DNA of 64,000 bases from Burkholderia catarinensis (GTDB lineage: Bacteria; Pseudomonadota; Gammaproteobacteria; Burkholderiales; Burkholderiaceae), in assembly GCF_001883705.2 (NCBI RefSeq), contig NZ_MDEQ02000006.1, positions 327,517 to 391,516 of the forward strand, given 5' to 3'. The translations under genes were made by a program, and so were the position numbers. The notes under the pieces are model-generated. The model saw only the letters and a list, made by a program, of their open reading frames with translations, was not told where the DNA came from and made no database searches. Positions 27,606-38,030 of the stretch are shown here, one piece after another; position 1 is the stretch's first letter, and each line of letters starts with the position of its first letter.

Positions 27606-28643
27606 TCAGCGGCGCCGCCGGCGCAGGATGTCGACGTAGACGGCGAGGATGATGATCACGCCCGTCACGACCGTCTGCCATTCCTGCGCGACCGACATGA
27701 TGCGCAGGCCGTTGGTCAGCACGCTCATGATGAACGCGCCGATGATCGTGCCGACGATGCTGCCCGCGCCGCCCGACAGCGACGTGCCGCCGATCACGAC
27801 GGCCGCGATCGCATCGAGCTCGTAGCCCTGCCCGAGCGCGGGCTGCGCGGAATTCAGGCGCGACGCGATCAAGAGGCCGGCGATCCCGCACACCGCGCCG
27901 CTGAACGTATAGACCGCGATCTTCCACGCGTCGACGTTCACGCCGGACAGCCGCAGCGCCTCCTCGTTGCTGCCGAGCGCGAACGTGTAGCGGCCGAAGA
28001 TCGTCCGGTTCAGCACGATCGACGCGCCGATCGCGACGAGAAACAGGATCAGCACCGCGTTCGGAATTGGCAGCGCGGGAATCAGGTTACCGATCAGCGA
28101 ATCCTGCGCGATCGACGTGAAGCCCGGCGTGTCGTTGAAGTAGATCGGCCGCGTGCCCGAGATCACGAGCGACAGCCCCTTGAGCAACATCATCATGCCG
28201 AGCGTCGCGATGAACGGCGGCACCTTCATCTTCGCGATCACGAAGCCCGACACGCTGCCCGACAGCGCGCCGAACCCCAGCGCGGCCAGGATCCCGAGCG
28301 GCAGCGGCATCCCCCATTTCGTCAGCACAACGCCGGCCATCACCGCGCAGAACGTCATCAGCGTGCCGACCGACAGGTCGATGCCCGACGTGATGATCAC
28401 GTACGTACAGGCAACGGCCAGCACGCCGTTCACCGCGGTGGCCTGCAGGATCGACACGAGGTTGTCGACTTCGAGGAAGTTCGGCGACGCGAAGCTGAAG
28501 AATGCGATCAGCAGCACGAGGCTCGCGAACGCGAGCAACTTCTGCCGCGCGGCCGGGTTGAAGAAGCGCGCACGGAAGCCGGCAGCGCCGGCCGGCGTGT
28601 CGCCGGAAGCAAGGGGCGGAACGGGATGCGTATCGTTGGACAT
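27606..28643 (-). CDS. Sugar ABC transporter permease (RbsC/AraH type)
   Basis: A 345-residue inner-membrane permease. About ten hydrophobic segments are present, with the family motifs VACTYVIITSGIDLSVGTLM, FIATLGMMMLLKGL, the coupling loop ALGSNEEALRLSGVNV and DAIAAVVIGGTSLSGGAGS. An alanine/proline-rich N-terminal 30 residues is cytoplasmic. It works as a homodimer with the neighbouring double-ATPase. Position in the operon indicates L-fucose as substrate. Confidence 0.92.
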   Translation of the reverse strand: MSNDTHPVPPLASGDTPAGAAGFRARFFNPAARQKLLAFASLVLLIAFFSFASPNFLEVDNLVSILQATAVNGVLAVACTYVIITSGIDLSVGTLMTFCAVMAGVVLTKWGMPLPLGILAALGFGALSGSVSGFVIAKMKVPPFIATLGMMMLLKGLSLVISGTRPIYFNDTPGFTSIAQDSLIGNLIPALPIPNAVLILFLVAIGASIVLNRTIFGRYTFALGSNEEALRLSGVNVDAWKIAVYTFSGAVCGIAGLLIASRLNSAQPALGQGYELDAIAAVVIGGTSLSGGAGSIVGTIIGAFIMSVLTNGLRIMSVAQEWQTVVTGVIIILAVYVDILRRRRR

Positions 28644-28662
28644 GATCGGGTAGACGTCAGAT

Positions 28663-30201
28663 TCAGGACAATACGGTCGACTCGCGCTGCGTCGCGAGCT
28701 GCATGATCTTTTCCTGCGTGGCGTCGGCCGCGCGCAGTTCGCCCGTGACGCGGCCTTCGCACATCACGAGAATCCGGTGGCTCAGCCGCAGCACCTCGGG
28801 CAGCTCCGACGAGATCATCACGATCGCCTTGCCGTCGGCGGCGAGCGCGTCGAGCAGCTTGTAGATCTCGCTTTTCGCGCCGACGTCGATGCCGCGCGTC
28901 GGCTCGTCGAAGAACAGGATGTCGCAGTCGCGCAGCAGCCACTTCGCGATCACGATCTTCTGCTGGTTGCCGCCCGACAACAAACGCGCGGGCTGTGCGA
29001 CCGACGGCGTGCGGATCGCGAGCTGCCGCACGTACGCCTGCGCGGTGTCGCGCATCTCGCGTGCGTCGAGAAACACGCCGCGGCGAACGAAGCGGCGCAT
29101 GCTCGACAGCGCGATGTTGTTCTGCACGTCCATCCCGACCGCGAGCCCGAAGTGCTTGCGATCCTCGGACAGGTAGCCGATGCCGTGCCTGACCGCGTCG
29201 GCCGGCGTGCGGATCGTCACGGTCTTGCCGTGCACGCGGATCTCGCCCGCATCGACCGGGTCGGCGCCGAACACCGCGCGCGCGACCTCGGTGCGGCCCG
29301 CGCCCATCAGCCCAGCAAAGCCCAGGATCTCGCCACGCCGCAGCGTAAAGGCGACGTCGCGGATTGCACGGCCGCGCGACAGCCCGCGCACTTCGAGCGC
29401 GACGTCGTTCGCGGACGTATCGGGCGGCGTGCGGAATTCGGTATCGAGCTGGCGGCCGACCATCATCGCGATGATCGCGTCCATCGAGGTTTCCGCCATC
29501 GGCACGGTCGCGACATACTTACCGTCACGCATCACGGTCACGCGATCGGCGATCTGGCGCAGTTCGTCCATCTTGTGCGAGATATAGACGATGCCGACGC
29601 CGTGCGCGCGCAGGTCGCCGATGATGCGGAACAGCTCGGCGATCTCCGCGTTGTTGAGCGCGGCGGTCGGCTCGTCCATGATCAGCACGCGCGAGTCGAA
29701 CGACAGCGCCTTCGCGATCTCGACCATCTGCTGCTTCGCGACCGTCAGCCGGCCGACCGGCGTGCGCGGGTCGAGATCGAGCCGCATCCGCGCGAAGATC
29801 GCGGCCGCGTCGCGGTTCAGCTTCTCTTCGTCGACGAACACGCCGAAGCGGCCGCGCGGCTCGCGGCCGATGAAGATGTTCTGCGCGACGCTCAGGTGGT
29901 TCATCAGGTTCAGTTCCTGATGGATGATGCCGATCCCGAGCGCCTGCGCGGCGCGCGGATCGGCGATCTCCACCGCGCGGCCGTCCATCCGGATCTCGCC
30001 GTCGTCGCGCTGGTAGACGCCCGCGAGGATCTTCATCAGCGTCGACTTGCCGGCGCCGTTCTCGCCCATCAGTGCATGCACTTCGCCGGCACGCAGGTCG
30101 AAACGGCAGTCGTCGAGCGCCTGCACGCCCGGAAAGCGCTTGCCGATGCCGGTCAGCGCAATCAGCGGCGGCACGGTGTTCGGGTTCGGGTCGGGTTGCA
30201 T
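28663..30201 (-). CDS. Sugar ABC transporter double ATPase (RbsA/AraG type)
   Basis: A 512-residue protein with two nucleotide-binding domains. Domain 1 has Walker [10 protein letters not shown] and Walker [12 protein letters not shown]. Domain 2 has the degenerate Walker [10 protein letters not shown], the signature [15 protein letters not shown] and [13 protein letters not shown]. This is the standard CUT2 layout with one strong and one altered ATP site. It lies 12 bases after the fucose dehydrogenase gene and 19 bases before the permease, so it is part of the operon. Confidence 0.93.
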   Translation of the reverse strand: MQPDPNPNTVPPLIALTGIGKRFPGVQALDDCRFDLRAGEVHALMGENGAGKSTLMKILAGVYQRDDGEIRMDGRAVEIADPRAAQALGIGIIHQELNLMNHLSVAQNIFIGREPRGRFGVFVDEEKLNRDAAAIFARMRLDLDPRTPVGRLTVAKQQMVEIAKALSFDSRVLIMDEPTAALNNAEIAELFRIIGDLRAHGVGIVYISHKMDELRQIADRVTVMRDGKYVATVPMAETSMDAIIAMMVGRQLDTEFRTPPDTSANDVALEVRGLSRGRAIRDVAFTLRRGEILGFAGLMGAGRTEVARAVFGADPVDAGEIRVHGKTVTIRTPADAVRHGIGYLSEDRKHFGLAVGMDVQNNIALSSMRRFVRRGVFLDAREMRDTAQAYVRQLAIRTPSVAQPARLLSGGNQQKIVIAKWLLRDCDILFFDEPTRGIDVGAKSEIYKLLDALAADGKAIVMISSELPEVLRLSHRILVMCEGRVTGELRAADATQEKIMQLATQRESTVLS

Positions 30202-30213
30202 GGATCGCCGCCC

Positions 30214-32338
<2,125 letters not shown>

Positions 32339-32361
32339 GACGAACCGTCCGTTAAAGGAAA

Positions 32362-33204
32362 TCAGGCCTGCACGGTGCGCTGGCGCTGCTCGCCGAGCCC
32401 GTCGATGCCGAGCGTGATCACCTGCCCGGCGCGCAGATAGACGGGCGGCTTCTGCCCGAGGCCGACGCCCGGCGGCGTGCCGGTCGAGATCACGTCGCCC
32501 GGCTGCAGGCTCATGAAGCGGCTCAGATAGCTGATCAGGTGCGGCACGCGGAACACCATCGTCGCGGTCGTGCCGTTCTGGTAGCGATGGCCGTCGACGT
32601 CGAGCCACAACCGCAGCGCGTGCGGATCGGGCACTTCGTCGGCGGTCACGAGCCACGGGCCGAGCGGCCCGAACGTGTCGTTGCCCTTGCCCTTGTCCCA
32701 CGTGCCGCCGCGTTCGAGCTGGAATTCGCGCTCCGACACGTCGTTCACGACGCAGTAGCCGGCGACGTGCGACAGCGCGTCGGCTTCCGCGATATAGCGG
32801 CCGCCCTGGCCGATCACCACGCCGAGTTCGACTTCCCAGTCGGTCTTCTCGGAGCCGCGCGGAATCTCGACGTCGTCGTTCGGGCCCGAGATCGCACTCG
32901 TCCACTTGCCGAACACGACGGGCTCCTTCGGCACCTCCATCCCCGATTCGGCCGCGTGATCGGAATAGTTGAGCCCGATGCAGATGAACTTGCCGACGCG
33001 GCCGACGCACGCGCCGAGCCGCGGCGTGCCTTCGACGAGCGGCAGCGACGACGGCGGAATGTCGCGCAGCCGCGCGAGCGAGGCCGGCGCCAGCGCGTCG
33101 CCGGCGATGTCGTCGATCACACCGGACAGGTCGCGGAGGTGGCCCTGCGCATCGAGCAGGCCCGGCTTTTCATGGTGTTTGTCGCCAAATCTCAGCAGTT
33201 TCAT
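32362..33204 (-). CDS. FAH-family hydrolase, probable 2,4-diketo-3-deoxy-L-fuconate hydrolase
   Basis: A 280-residue fumarylacetoacetate-hydrolase fold enzyme. It should cleave 2,4-diketo-3-deoxy-L-fuconate to pyruvate and L-lactate, the last step of the pathway. Visible are the N-terminal MKLLRFGDKHHEKPGLLD, FICIGLNYSDHAAESG, and metal ligands in DWEVELGVVIG and NDVSEREFQLERG. The stretch PGDVISTGTPPGVGLG is the usual C-terminal signature. The same family includes other diketoacid hydrolases; the substrate comes from the operon. Confidence 0.9.
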   Translation of the reverse strand: MKLLRFGDKHHEKPGLLDAQGHLRDLSGVIDDIAGDALAPASLARLRDIPPSSLPLVEGTPRLGACVGRVGKFICIGLNYSDHAAESGMEVPKEPVVFGKWTSAISGPNDDVEIPRGSEKTDWEVELGVVIGQGGRYIAEADALSHVAGYCVVNDVSEREFQLERGGTWDKGKGNDTFGPLGPWLVTADEVPDPHALRLWLDVDGHRYQNGTTATMVFRVPHLISYLSRFMSLQPGDVISTGTPPGVGLGQKPPVYLRAGQVITLGIDGLGEQRQRTVQA

Positions 33205-33247
33205 ATCGTCTTCTGAATGGAAGCGGAAAGTGAATGGGAAGGTGCGG

Positions 33248-34012
33248 TTAGTTTGACCAGCCGCCGTCGATCAGGTGAATCGCGCCGGTCGTGAACGACG
33301 CTTCGTCGGACGCCAGGTACAGCGCGAGCGCGGCCACCTCGTCCGCGCTGCCGATGCGGCCCATCGGCTGGCGCGCGACGAACGCCTGGCGCACCTCGTC
33401 GGTCGACACGTGGCGCGTTCGCGCCTGCTCGGCGATCCGCGCCTCCAGCGACGGCGATTCGATCGTGCCCGGGCAGATCGCGTTGCAGCGGATGCGCTGC
33501 TCGACGAAATCGGCGGCCACCGCCTTGGTCAGGCCGATCACGGCCGCCTTGGTCGTGCCGTACACGAAGCGGTTCGGCACGCCCTTCACGCTCGACGCGG
33601 CCGACGCCATGTTGATGATCGACGCGCCGCCGGCTTCGAGCATCGCGGGCAGCAGCGCACGGATCAGCCGGTACATCGACGTGACGTTCAGGTTCAGCGA
33701 GAACGCCCACGCGTCGTCGTCGCAATCGAGGATCGACCCGTGATGCACGTAACCCGCGCAGTTGAACAGCACGTCGAACGCGCGTTCGCTCGCGGCGAGC
33801 GCCGCGACGTCGTGCGCATCGGTCACGTCGAGCCGCCGCGTGGTCAGCCGCCCGCCCGCGCGTTCGGCGTCGGCCTCGAGCCGCGCCAGCGCGGCTTCGT
33901 TGATGTCGGTCGCCAGCACGTCGGCGCCCTCGCTCGCGAACCGCAGCGCGGTCGCGCGGCCGATACCCTGCCCGGCCGCCGTCACCAGCGCGCGTTTGCC
34001 CTGCAATCTCAT
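33248..34012 (-). CDS. 2-keto-3-deoxy-L-fuconate dehydrogenase (short-chain dehydrogenase)
   Basis: A 254-residue SDR, first gene of the fucose operon. The cofactor motif TAAGQGIG is at residues 11-18, NCAGY follows near 85, and the catalytic tyrosine-lysine is in FVYGTTKAAV. The C-terminus TTGAIHLIDGGWSN is typical. It is predicted to oxidise the 4-hydroxyl of 2-keto-3-deoxy-L-fuconate with NAD. ATG 34012 begins MRLQGKRALVTAAG, with a GGGAG site upstream. The gene is expressed from the promoter at 34078-34106. Confidence 0.9.
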   Translation of the reverse strand: MRLQGKRALVTAAGQGIGRATALRFASEGADVLATDINEAALARLEADAERAGGRLTTRRLDVTDAHDVAALAASERAFDVLFNCAGYVHHGSILDCDDDAWAFSLNLNVTSMYRLIRALLPAMLEAGGASIINMASAASSVKGVPNRFVYGTTKAAVIGLTKAVAADFVEQRIRCNAICPGTIESPSLEARIAEQARTRHVSTDEVRQAFVARQPMGRIGSADEVAALALYLASDEASFTTGAIHLIDGGWSN

Positions 34013-34067
34013 GAGCAACTCCCGAAAAAGCCGGCCGCCAGTCGGCCGATTGGCACAAAGGACTAAA

Positions 34068-34076
34068 GGTCCAACC
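34068..34076. promoter_or_regulatory. Candidate GntR (FadR-type) operator
   Basis: GGTCCAACC has the GGT-N3-ACC symmetry of FadR-subfamily operators. It covers the predicted transcription start (about 34071) of the fucose operon, the classic place for a repressor that blocks initiation. The cognate regulator is likely the GntR protein encoded at the end of the operon. Confidence 0.55.
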
Positions 34077-34077
34077 A

Positions 34078-34106
34078 ATCATAGGAAGAGATCGCGCGCT
34101 TGTCAC
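34078..34106 (-). promoter_or_regulatory. Sigma-70 promoter of the L-fucose operon
   Basis: On the minus strand a -35 GTGACA (34101-34106) and a -10 TATGAT (34078-34083) are 17 bases apart, each one base from consensus. The start would be near 34071, about 59 bases upstream of the first gene. Confidence 0.65.
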
Positions 34107-34127
34107 GAACTCGGGATTCAGTATTTA
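34100..34127 (+). promoter_or_regulatory. Divergent promoter overlapping the fucose promoter
   Basis: On the plus strand TTGTCA (34100-34105) and TATTTA (34122-34127) are 16 bases apart. The -35 shares five bases with the fucose -35 on the other strand, so the two promoters would compete for polymerase. No protein-coding gene follows, only hairpins with T runs. Confidence 0.4.
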
Positions 34128-34133
34128 CCCGGG

Positions 34134-34238
34134 CGGGTCAATCCGGTCGCTGGATAAAAATCCGGTGGTCGGCCAGCCCCGGCCGTGCGCCCATGATTTC
34201 GCTCAAACCCAATGCCGGCAGGCCTCCCGGCCGTTTTT
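34134..34238 (+). ncRNA. Candidate small RNA divergent from the fucose operon
   Basis: A transcript from the promoter at 34100-34127 would start near 34134. It meets a terminator-like hairpin GCCGG / CCGGC (34214-34231) followed by TTTTT (34234-34238), giving an RNA of about 105 bases. No good open frame with a ribosome site is present. If the first hairpin is weak, a stronger terminator at 34450-34478 would end a transcript of about 345 bases. Evidence is promoter and terminator only. Confidence 0.35.
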
Positions 34239-34449
34239 CCGCACGCACTTGGCACGCCGACCGCGCCAAACTGACAAAAAAGTCATGTTCGCGTCAGGGT
34301 CTCAACGGGATGCGCGCGCCATCATGGCGTACCGGACCGCGCTTCCGGACCATCGCCACCGCCCGCGTTCGATCCCTGCGGGCACCTCCGTCCCCCGGCG
34401 ATGGGCTCCGTGACTGGGCGAGCAGACACGGTGCGCGGGCCGATTTCCC

Positions 34450-34478
34450 GCCCCGGACTTCCCGTCCGGGGCGTTTTT
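34450..34478 (+). terminator. Orphan intrinsic terminator
   Basis: A perfect 9-base-pair stem GCCCCGGAC / GTCCGGGGC with a 5-base loop, then GTTTTT. No plus-strand gene lies upstream of it (the fucose operon runs the other way), so it must end an untranslated transcript or be a leader attenuator for the gene at 34673. Confidence 0.8.
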
Positions 34479-34672
34479 GTCTGTGGTTTCCAAGAAAATA
34501 AGCGTGGATTGTTTCTAAATCGGCAAAAGGTAATTTGATCTAGACAGGATGTTTTTTCCGGTCACAGACGCTTACATTTAGCGCACCACTCATGGAAACC
34601 GCTACGGATTCGCCATCGGGTAGTGACAACCACTGCCACGGCCGAAACCGCACGAGCTTTAGGAAACGGCAA

Positions 34673-34963
34673 ATGAAGGCCTCCAAATCCCTGCCTGCGC
34701 TCGATCCCGCCGACGTCCACGTCGAAATCCTCGAACGTTCCGATACGCTGCTCGTCGTGCGCTGGGTCGAACCCGGCCGCTGTCACTACGGTGAACAGCG
34801 CTGGCGCCGCCGCTTCGCGCAACGCACCGGCACCTGCGCGCTGTCGCGCCAGATCATTCATCGCGGCGACGAAGTCTTCCGCCCGGCCGAACGCCCGGCG
34901 CCCGCGAACGCGGCCGCGATGATCTCCGCCGCCGAAGTGCTCGCCCTCGCCGGGGGCAGGTAA
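34673..34963 (+). CDS. DUF3331 family protein
   Basis: A 96-residue protein matching DUF3331, a small family found mainly in Burkholderia and relatives, function unknown. The core reads VEILERSDTLLVVRWVEPGR, then CHYGEQRWRRRFAQRTGTCALSRQ split over residues 40-65, with two cysteines that fit a CxnC pattern, and the IHRGDEVFRP end. The frame is open upstream to 34592, but ATG 34673 follows an AGGAAA site. It is single, with no obvious partner. Confidence 0.85.
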   Translation: MKASKSLPALDPADVHVEILERSDTLLVVRWVEPGRCHYGEQRWRRRFAQRTGTCALSRQIIHRGDEVFRPAERPAPANAAAMISAAEVLALAGGR

Positions 34964-35068
34964 ATCCTGCCGGCCGCACGCCGCGGCACACGGCACCACG
35001 CAATGCGCCAGCCCTAGAAGCACCGGTCTAATTCCCCCGCTTGTCTGCCACGCCCGCGCACACTATCG

Positions 35069-35086
35069 TTACATTATTCAATGTAA
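35069..35086. promoter_or_regulatory. Palindromic operator upstream of the SDR gene
   Basis: TTACATT and AATGTAA form a perfect 7-base inverted repeat with a 4-base centre, AT-rich in GC-rich surroundings, 45 bases before the SDR start. This is the shape of a TetR- or MarR-type operator. No such regulator is encoded next to it. Confidence 0.5.
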
Positions 35087-35130
35087 TGATTACGTGCTGC
35101 GGCCGACCGGCCGCGCCGATGGAGGCAGAC

Positions 35131-36117
35131 ATGCATGCATGGAGCGCGCGCCACGTCCCGGCGCAGGGCGGCAAGGTCGCGGTCGTGACCGGCGCCAACA
35201 GCGGTCTCGGCTGGCAGCTCGCGGAAACGCTGGCCGCGAAAGGCGCGACGGTCGTGATGGGCTGCCGCGACGCCGCGCGCGCCGCGCAGGCGGCCGATGC
35301 GATCCGCCGGCTCCATCCCGATGCGCGGGTCGAAGTCGATCCGCTCGACCTCGCCGATCTCGCATCGATCGCACGCTTCGCGGGCGACGTGGCCGACCGC
35401 CACGGCCGCGTCGACATCCTCTGCAACAACGCCGGCGTGATGTTCCTGCCGCTGCGGCATACGCAAGACGGCTTCGAGATGCAGTTCGGCACCAACCACC
35501 TCGGCCATTTCGCGCTGACCGGCCATCTGCTGCCCGCGCTGCGCGCCGCGCGGCGCCCGCGCGTCGTGACGATGTCGAGCGGCCTCAACCGCGGCGGCCG
35601 GATTCGCGTCGACGACCTGCGCGCCGAACATCGCTACAACCGTTATCTCGCCTATTGCGACAGCAAGCTCGCGAACCTCGTGTTCGCGATCGAGTTGCAG
35701 CGCCGCTTCGACCGCGCGGCCTTCGCCGGGATCAGCGTGGCCGCACACCCCGGCTACGCGGCGACCAACCTGCAGTTCGCGGGCCCGGCGATGGACAGCT
35801 CGCCGGCCCGCGCGGCGCTGATGCGCGCCGCGAACCGTTATCTCGCTCAGCCGGCCGACCAGGGCGCGCTGCCCGCGATCCATGCGGCGACCGCGCCCGA
35901 TCTCGAGGGCGGCGCGTACATCGGCCCGTCCGGCTGGTTCGAGTCGCGTGGGCTGCCGGCGCCCGCGAGCGTGCCGCGCGCGGCGCGCGATGTGGCGTCG
36001 GCCGCGTTGCTGTGGGAAGCGTCGGAAGCCGCGACGGGCGTGCGCTTCCTCAGCTCGGACGCGCCGGCCGGGCGCTCGCCGGGCAGGCCGTTCGACACGA
36101 CGGCCGAGGCGCGCTGA
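35131..36117 (+). CDS. Short-chain dehydrogenase (retinol-dehydrogenase-like)
   Basis: A 328-residue SDR. The cofactor motif TGANSGLG lies near residue 21, CNNAGVMF near 95, and the catalytic Y-x-x-x-K is YCDSK in LAYCDSKLANLVFAIEL. The segment FGTNHLGHFALTGHLLP and the length beyond 300 residues place it with retinol dehydrogenase/protochlorophyllide-reductase-like SDRs. Start ATG 35131 has a GGAGG site; the open frame extends 30 codons further but crosses the palindromic operator. The substrate is unknown. It is a single-gene unit. Confidence 0.85.
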   Translation: MHAWSARHVPAQGGKVAVVTGANSGLGWQLAETLAAKGATVVMGCRDAARAAQAADAIRRLHPDARVEVDPLDLADLASIARFAGDVADRHGRVDILCNNAGVMFLPLRHTQDGFEMQFGTNHLGHFALTGHLLPALRAARRPRVVTMSSGLNRGGRIRVDDLRAEHRYNRYLAYCDSKLANLVFAIELQRRFDRAAFAGISVAAHPGYAATNLQFAGPAMDSSPARAALMRAANRYLAQPADQGALPAIHAATAPDLEGGAYIGPSGWFESRGLPAPASVPRAARDVASAALLWEASEAATGVRFLSSDAPAGRSPGRPFDTTAEAR

Positions 36118-36331
36118 ACCGCGCGCCGCCACCCGCAACATTCCTCGCGCTTATTACGCCAACCGAAAAGAAAGCCGATTGAAAGACTGATTTGACCGAC
36201 CACTGTTACCGCCCAGGAAACAATTTATCGTCAAAATCAGCGTTTACCCTCAACCATCCGGTGACTAAGATTTGATCAATCGCTTAAGACATGGTGTCGA
36301 GAGCGAACTCAATAAAACACCGGAGGTCACC

Positions 36332-36634
36332 ATGAAATCGCTCGTTTCCGCAGTCGTTGCCGCTGCCGCCCTGTCCGCTTCGTTTGGCGCATTCGCTCAA
36401 AGCACCGTGACGCGCGCTCAAGTGCGCAACGAACTCGTCCAGCTCGAACAAGCCGGCTACAAGCCGGGCGTGTCGAGCCCGTACTACCCGAACGACATCC
36501 AGAGCGCCGAAGCACGCGTCCATGGTGCCGACGCCAGCGGCTACGGCGCGCAACCGGCTCCGGCCGTCCACTCGGGCGCCCCGGTTGCCGCAGCGTCGTC
36601 GAACGCGCGCGACTCGATCTTCTTCGGCCAGTAA
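36332..36634 (+). CDS. DUF4148 family secreted protein
   Basis: A 100-residue protein of the DUF4148 family, abundant in Burkholderia. The signal peptide is MKSLVSAVVAAAALSASFGA with cleavage after AFA at about residue 22. The conserved core is TRAQVRNELVQLEQAGYKPG, then SPYYPNDIQSAEARV. Such proteins are often highly expressed and envelope-located; their function is unknown. A CGGAGG ribosome site precedes the ATG, and a textbook terminator follows 48 bases after the stop. Confidence 0.92.
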   Translation: MKSLVSAVVAAAALSASFGAFAQSTVTRAQVRNELVQLEQAGYKPGVSSPYYPNDIQSAEARVHGADASGYGAQPAPAVHSGAPVAAASSNARDSIFFGQ

Positions 36635-36681
36635 GCCGACGCGCCCCCGGCGGGCGCCGCGCGATGAAGCAAGGAAGTCCG

Positions 36682-36712
36682 GACGAGCCCCTTTGCGGGG
36701 CTCGTCTTTTTT
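36682..36712 (+). terminator. Intrinsic terminator after the DUF4148 gene
   Basis: A perfect 10-base-pair stem GACGAGCCCC / GGGGCTCGTC with a 5-base loop, followed by six T. Strong and unambiguous. Confidence 0.95.
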
Positions 36713-36811
36713 ATGAAACGCATACCTCCGCCGCCCGGCAGCGGGTGGCTTCGCCCGGGCGCCTTGCGTCCGGGCGCTTTTTCGTCTGCGTGGCGAAGCC
36801 GGGTGTGCCGG

Positions 36812-38008
36812 TCAATGCCCTGCGGCCGCAGCCGGCGCCGAACGCGACAGCACGCGCCAGCGCGACAGCAGTTCGTCGCGATCGACGTAACAGCCCTGCA
36901 GGTGCCGGCGGCCGGTCGACGGATCGAACTCGGTGCGCGCATGCAGCACGCGCCGGTTGTCGAACGCCCACATGTCGCCCGCCCGCAGCCGGCGCTGCAC
37001 GCGGAAACGCGGCTCGCGCGCGAGCGCAAGAAACCGCCGGTACGCGCGATAGACGGCCGCGACCGAGCCGGCCGGCGCATCGAGCGGCCCGCGCAGGAAG
37101 TTCGCGACGCGCACCTCGGTCACATTGCCGCGCGCATCGAGCCCGATCACCGGCGCTGAACAGCGGTAGTCGCTGTTCGCACTCTTGTTCCAGAACTCGA
37201 ACGGGGTCGACGCGAGTTGTTCGAAATCGGCCGGATGCTCGCGCCGCAGCGCATCGGCAAGCGCAAAGCCGTCGAGGAACACGCTGTCGCCCCCGGTCGC
37301 GTCGTTCGCGAGGCAATGCAGGAACTGCACGCCCGGCTGCAATTCGCGCGTCGGCAGATCGGTGTGCGGCGGCAGGTTCAGCGACGTATACGCATTGCTG
37401 TCCGGGCGCGGCTTCGATTCGACGTCGAACAGCACGCCGAAATTGCTTTCGCGGATCAGGCCGATCCGGCGCGCGATCTCGTCGACGCGGCCACGCTCGG
37501 CCGGCACGCCTTCGACGAGCGTCAGCCCCGTGCGCTGCAATGCGGCGAGCCACGCGAGCAATGCGCGGTCGTCCTCCATCACGTCGCGCCACGCGAACAC
37601 GCCGATCGCCGTCGCATCGTCGCCGGCCCACACGTGCCGCCCGTGCGCGGCCAGACGCTCCGCTCGCGACGCGTCGTCGTATGCATGCGCACGCAACCAG
37701 CCCGGCGACCACGCGCTGCGATGCCCGTCGTTCCACTCCACATGCAGCGCGCCGTCGGTTTCGACATGCACGGTGAGTGCGGACAGGTCCTCGCGCGCGT
37801 CGGCGATCTCGAACACCTGTTCGCGCGTGACGGCATGCACGCACGCGGAACACGCGCAGTTGTCGCGCAGCCAGTCGAAATGGAACGGCGATCGTCGCGT
37901 GTCGCTCCACTCGACGTCCACCGCTCCGTCGCCGATCGTCGCCATCCTGATGGCCGCGTCGGCCGAAAACGTCCGCCAGTCCTCGATACGGTGTTGCGCT
38001 GCCTGCAT
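36812..38008 (-). CDS. Gamma-butyrobetaine dioxygenase
   Basis: A 398-residue 2-oxoglutarate/Fe(II) enzyme that hydroxylates gamma-butyrobetaine to L-carnitine. The N-terminal DUF971-type zinc domain shows C51, C53, C56 and H58 in LRDNCACSACVHAV. The TauD-like core has the iron ligands H215 and D217 in LPPHTDLP and H356 in NRRVLHARTEF. The arginines of the GRRHLQG segment should bind 2-oxoglutarate. ATG 38008 follows GGGAGGCGACG. It is the distal gene of the carnitine operon and lets butyrobetaine enter the same pathway. Confidence 0.93.
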   Translation of the reverse strand: MQAAQHRIEDWRTFSADAAIRMATIGDGAVDVEWSDTRRSPFHFDWLRDNCACSACVHAVTREQVFEIADAREDLSALTVHVETDGALHVEWNDGHRSAWSPGWLRAHAYDDASRAERLAAHGRHVWAGDDATAIGVFAWRDVMEDDRALLAWLAALQRTGLTLVEGVPAERGRVDEIARRIGLIRESNFGVLFDVESKPRPDSNAYTSLNLPPHTDLPTRELQPGVQFLHCLANDATGGDSVFLDGFALADALRREHPADFEQLASTPFEFWNKSANSDYRCSAPVIGLDARGNVTEVRVANFLRGPLDAPAGSVAAVYRAYRRFLALAREPRFRVQRRLRAGDMWAFDNRRVLHARTEFDPSTGRRHLQGCYVDRDELLSRWRVLSRSAPAAAAGH

Positions 38009-38030
38009 CGTCGCCTCCCGGAAACGCCCG

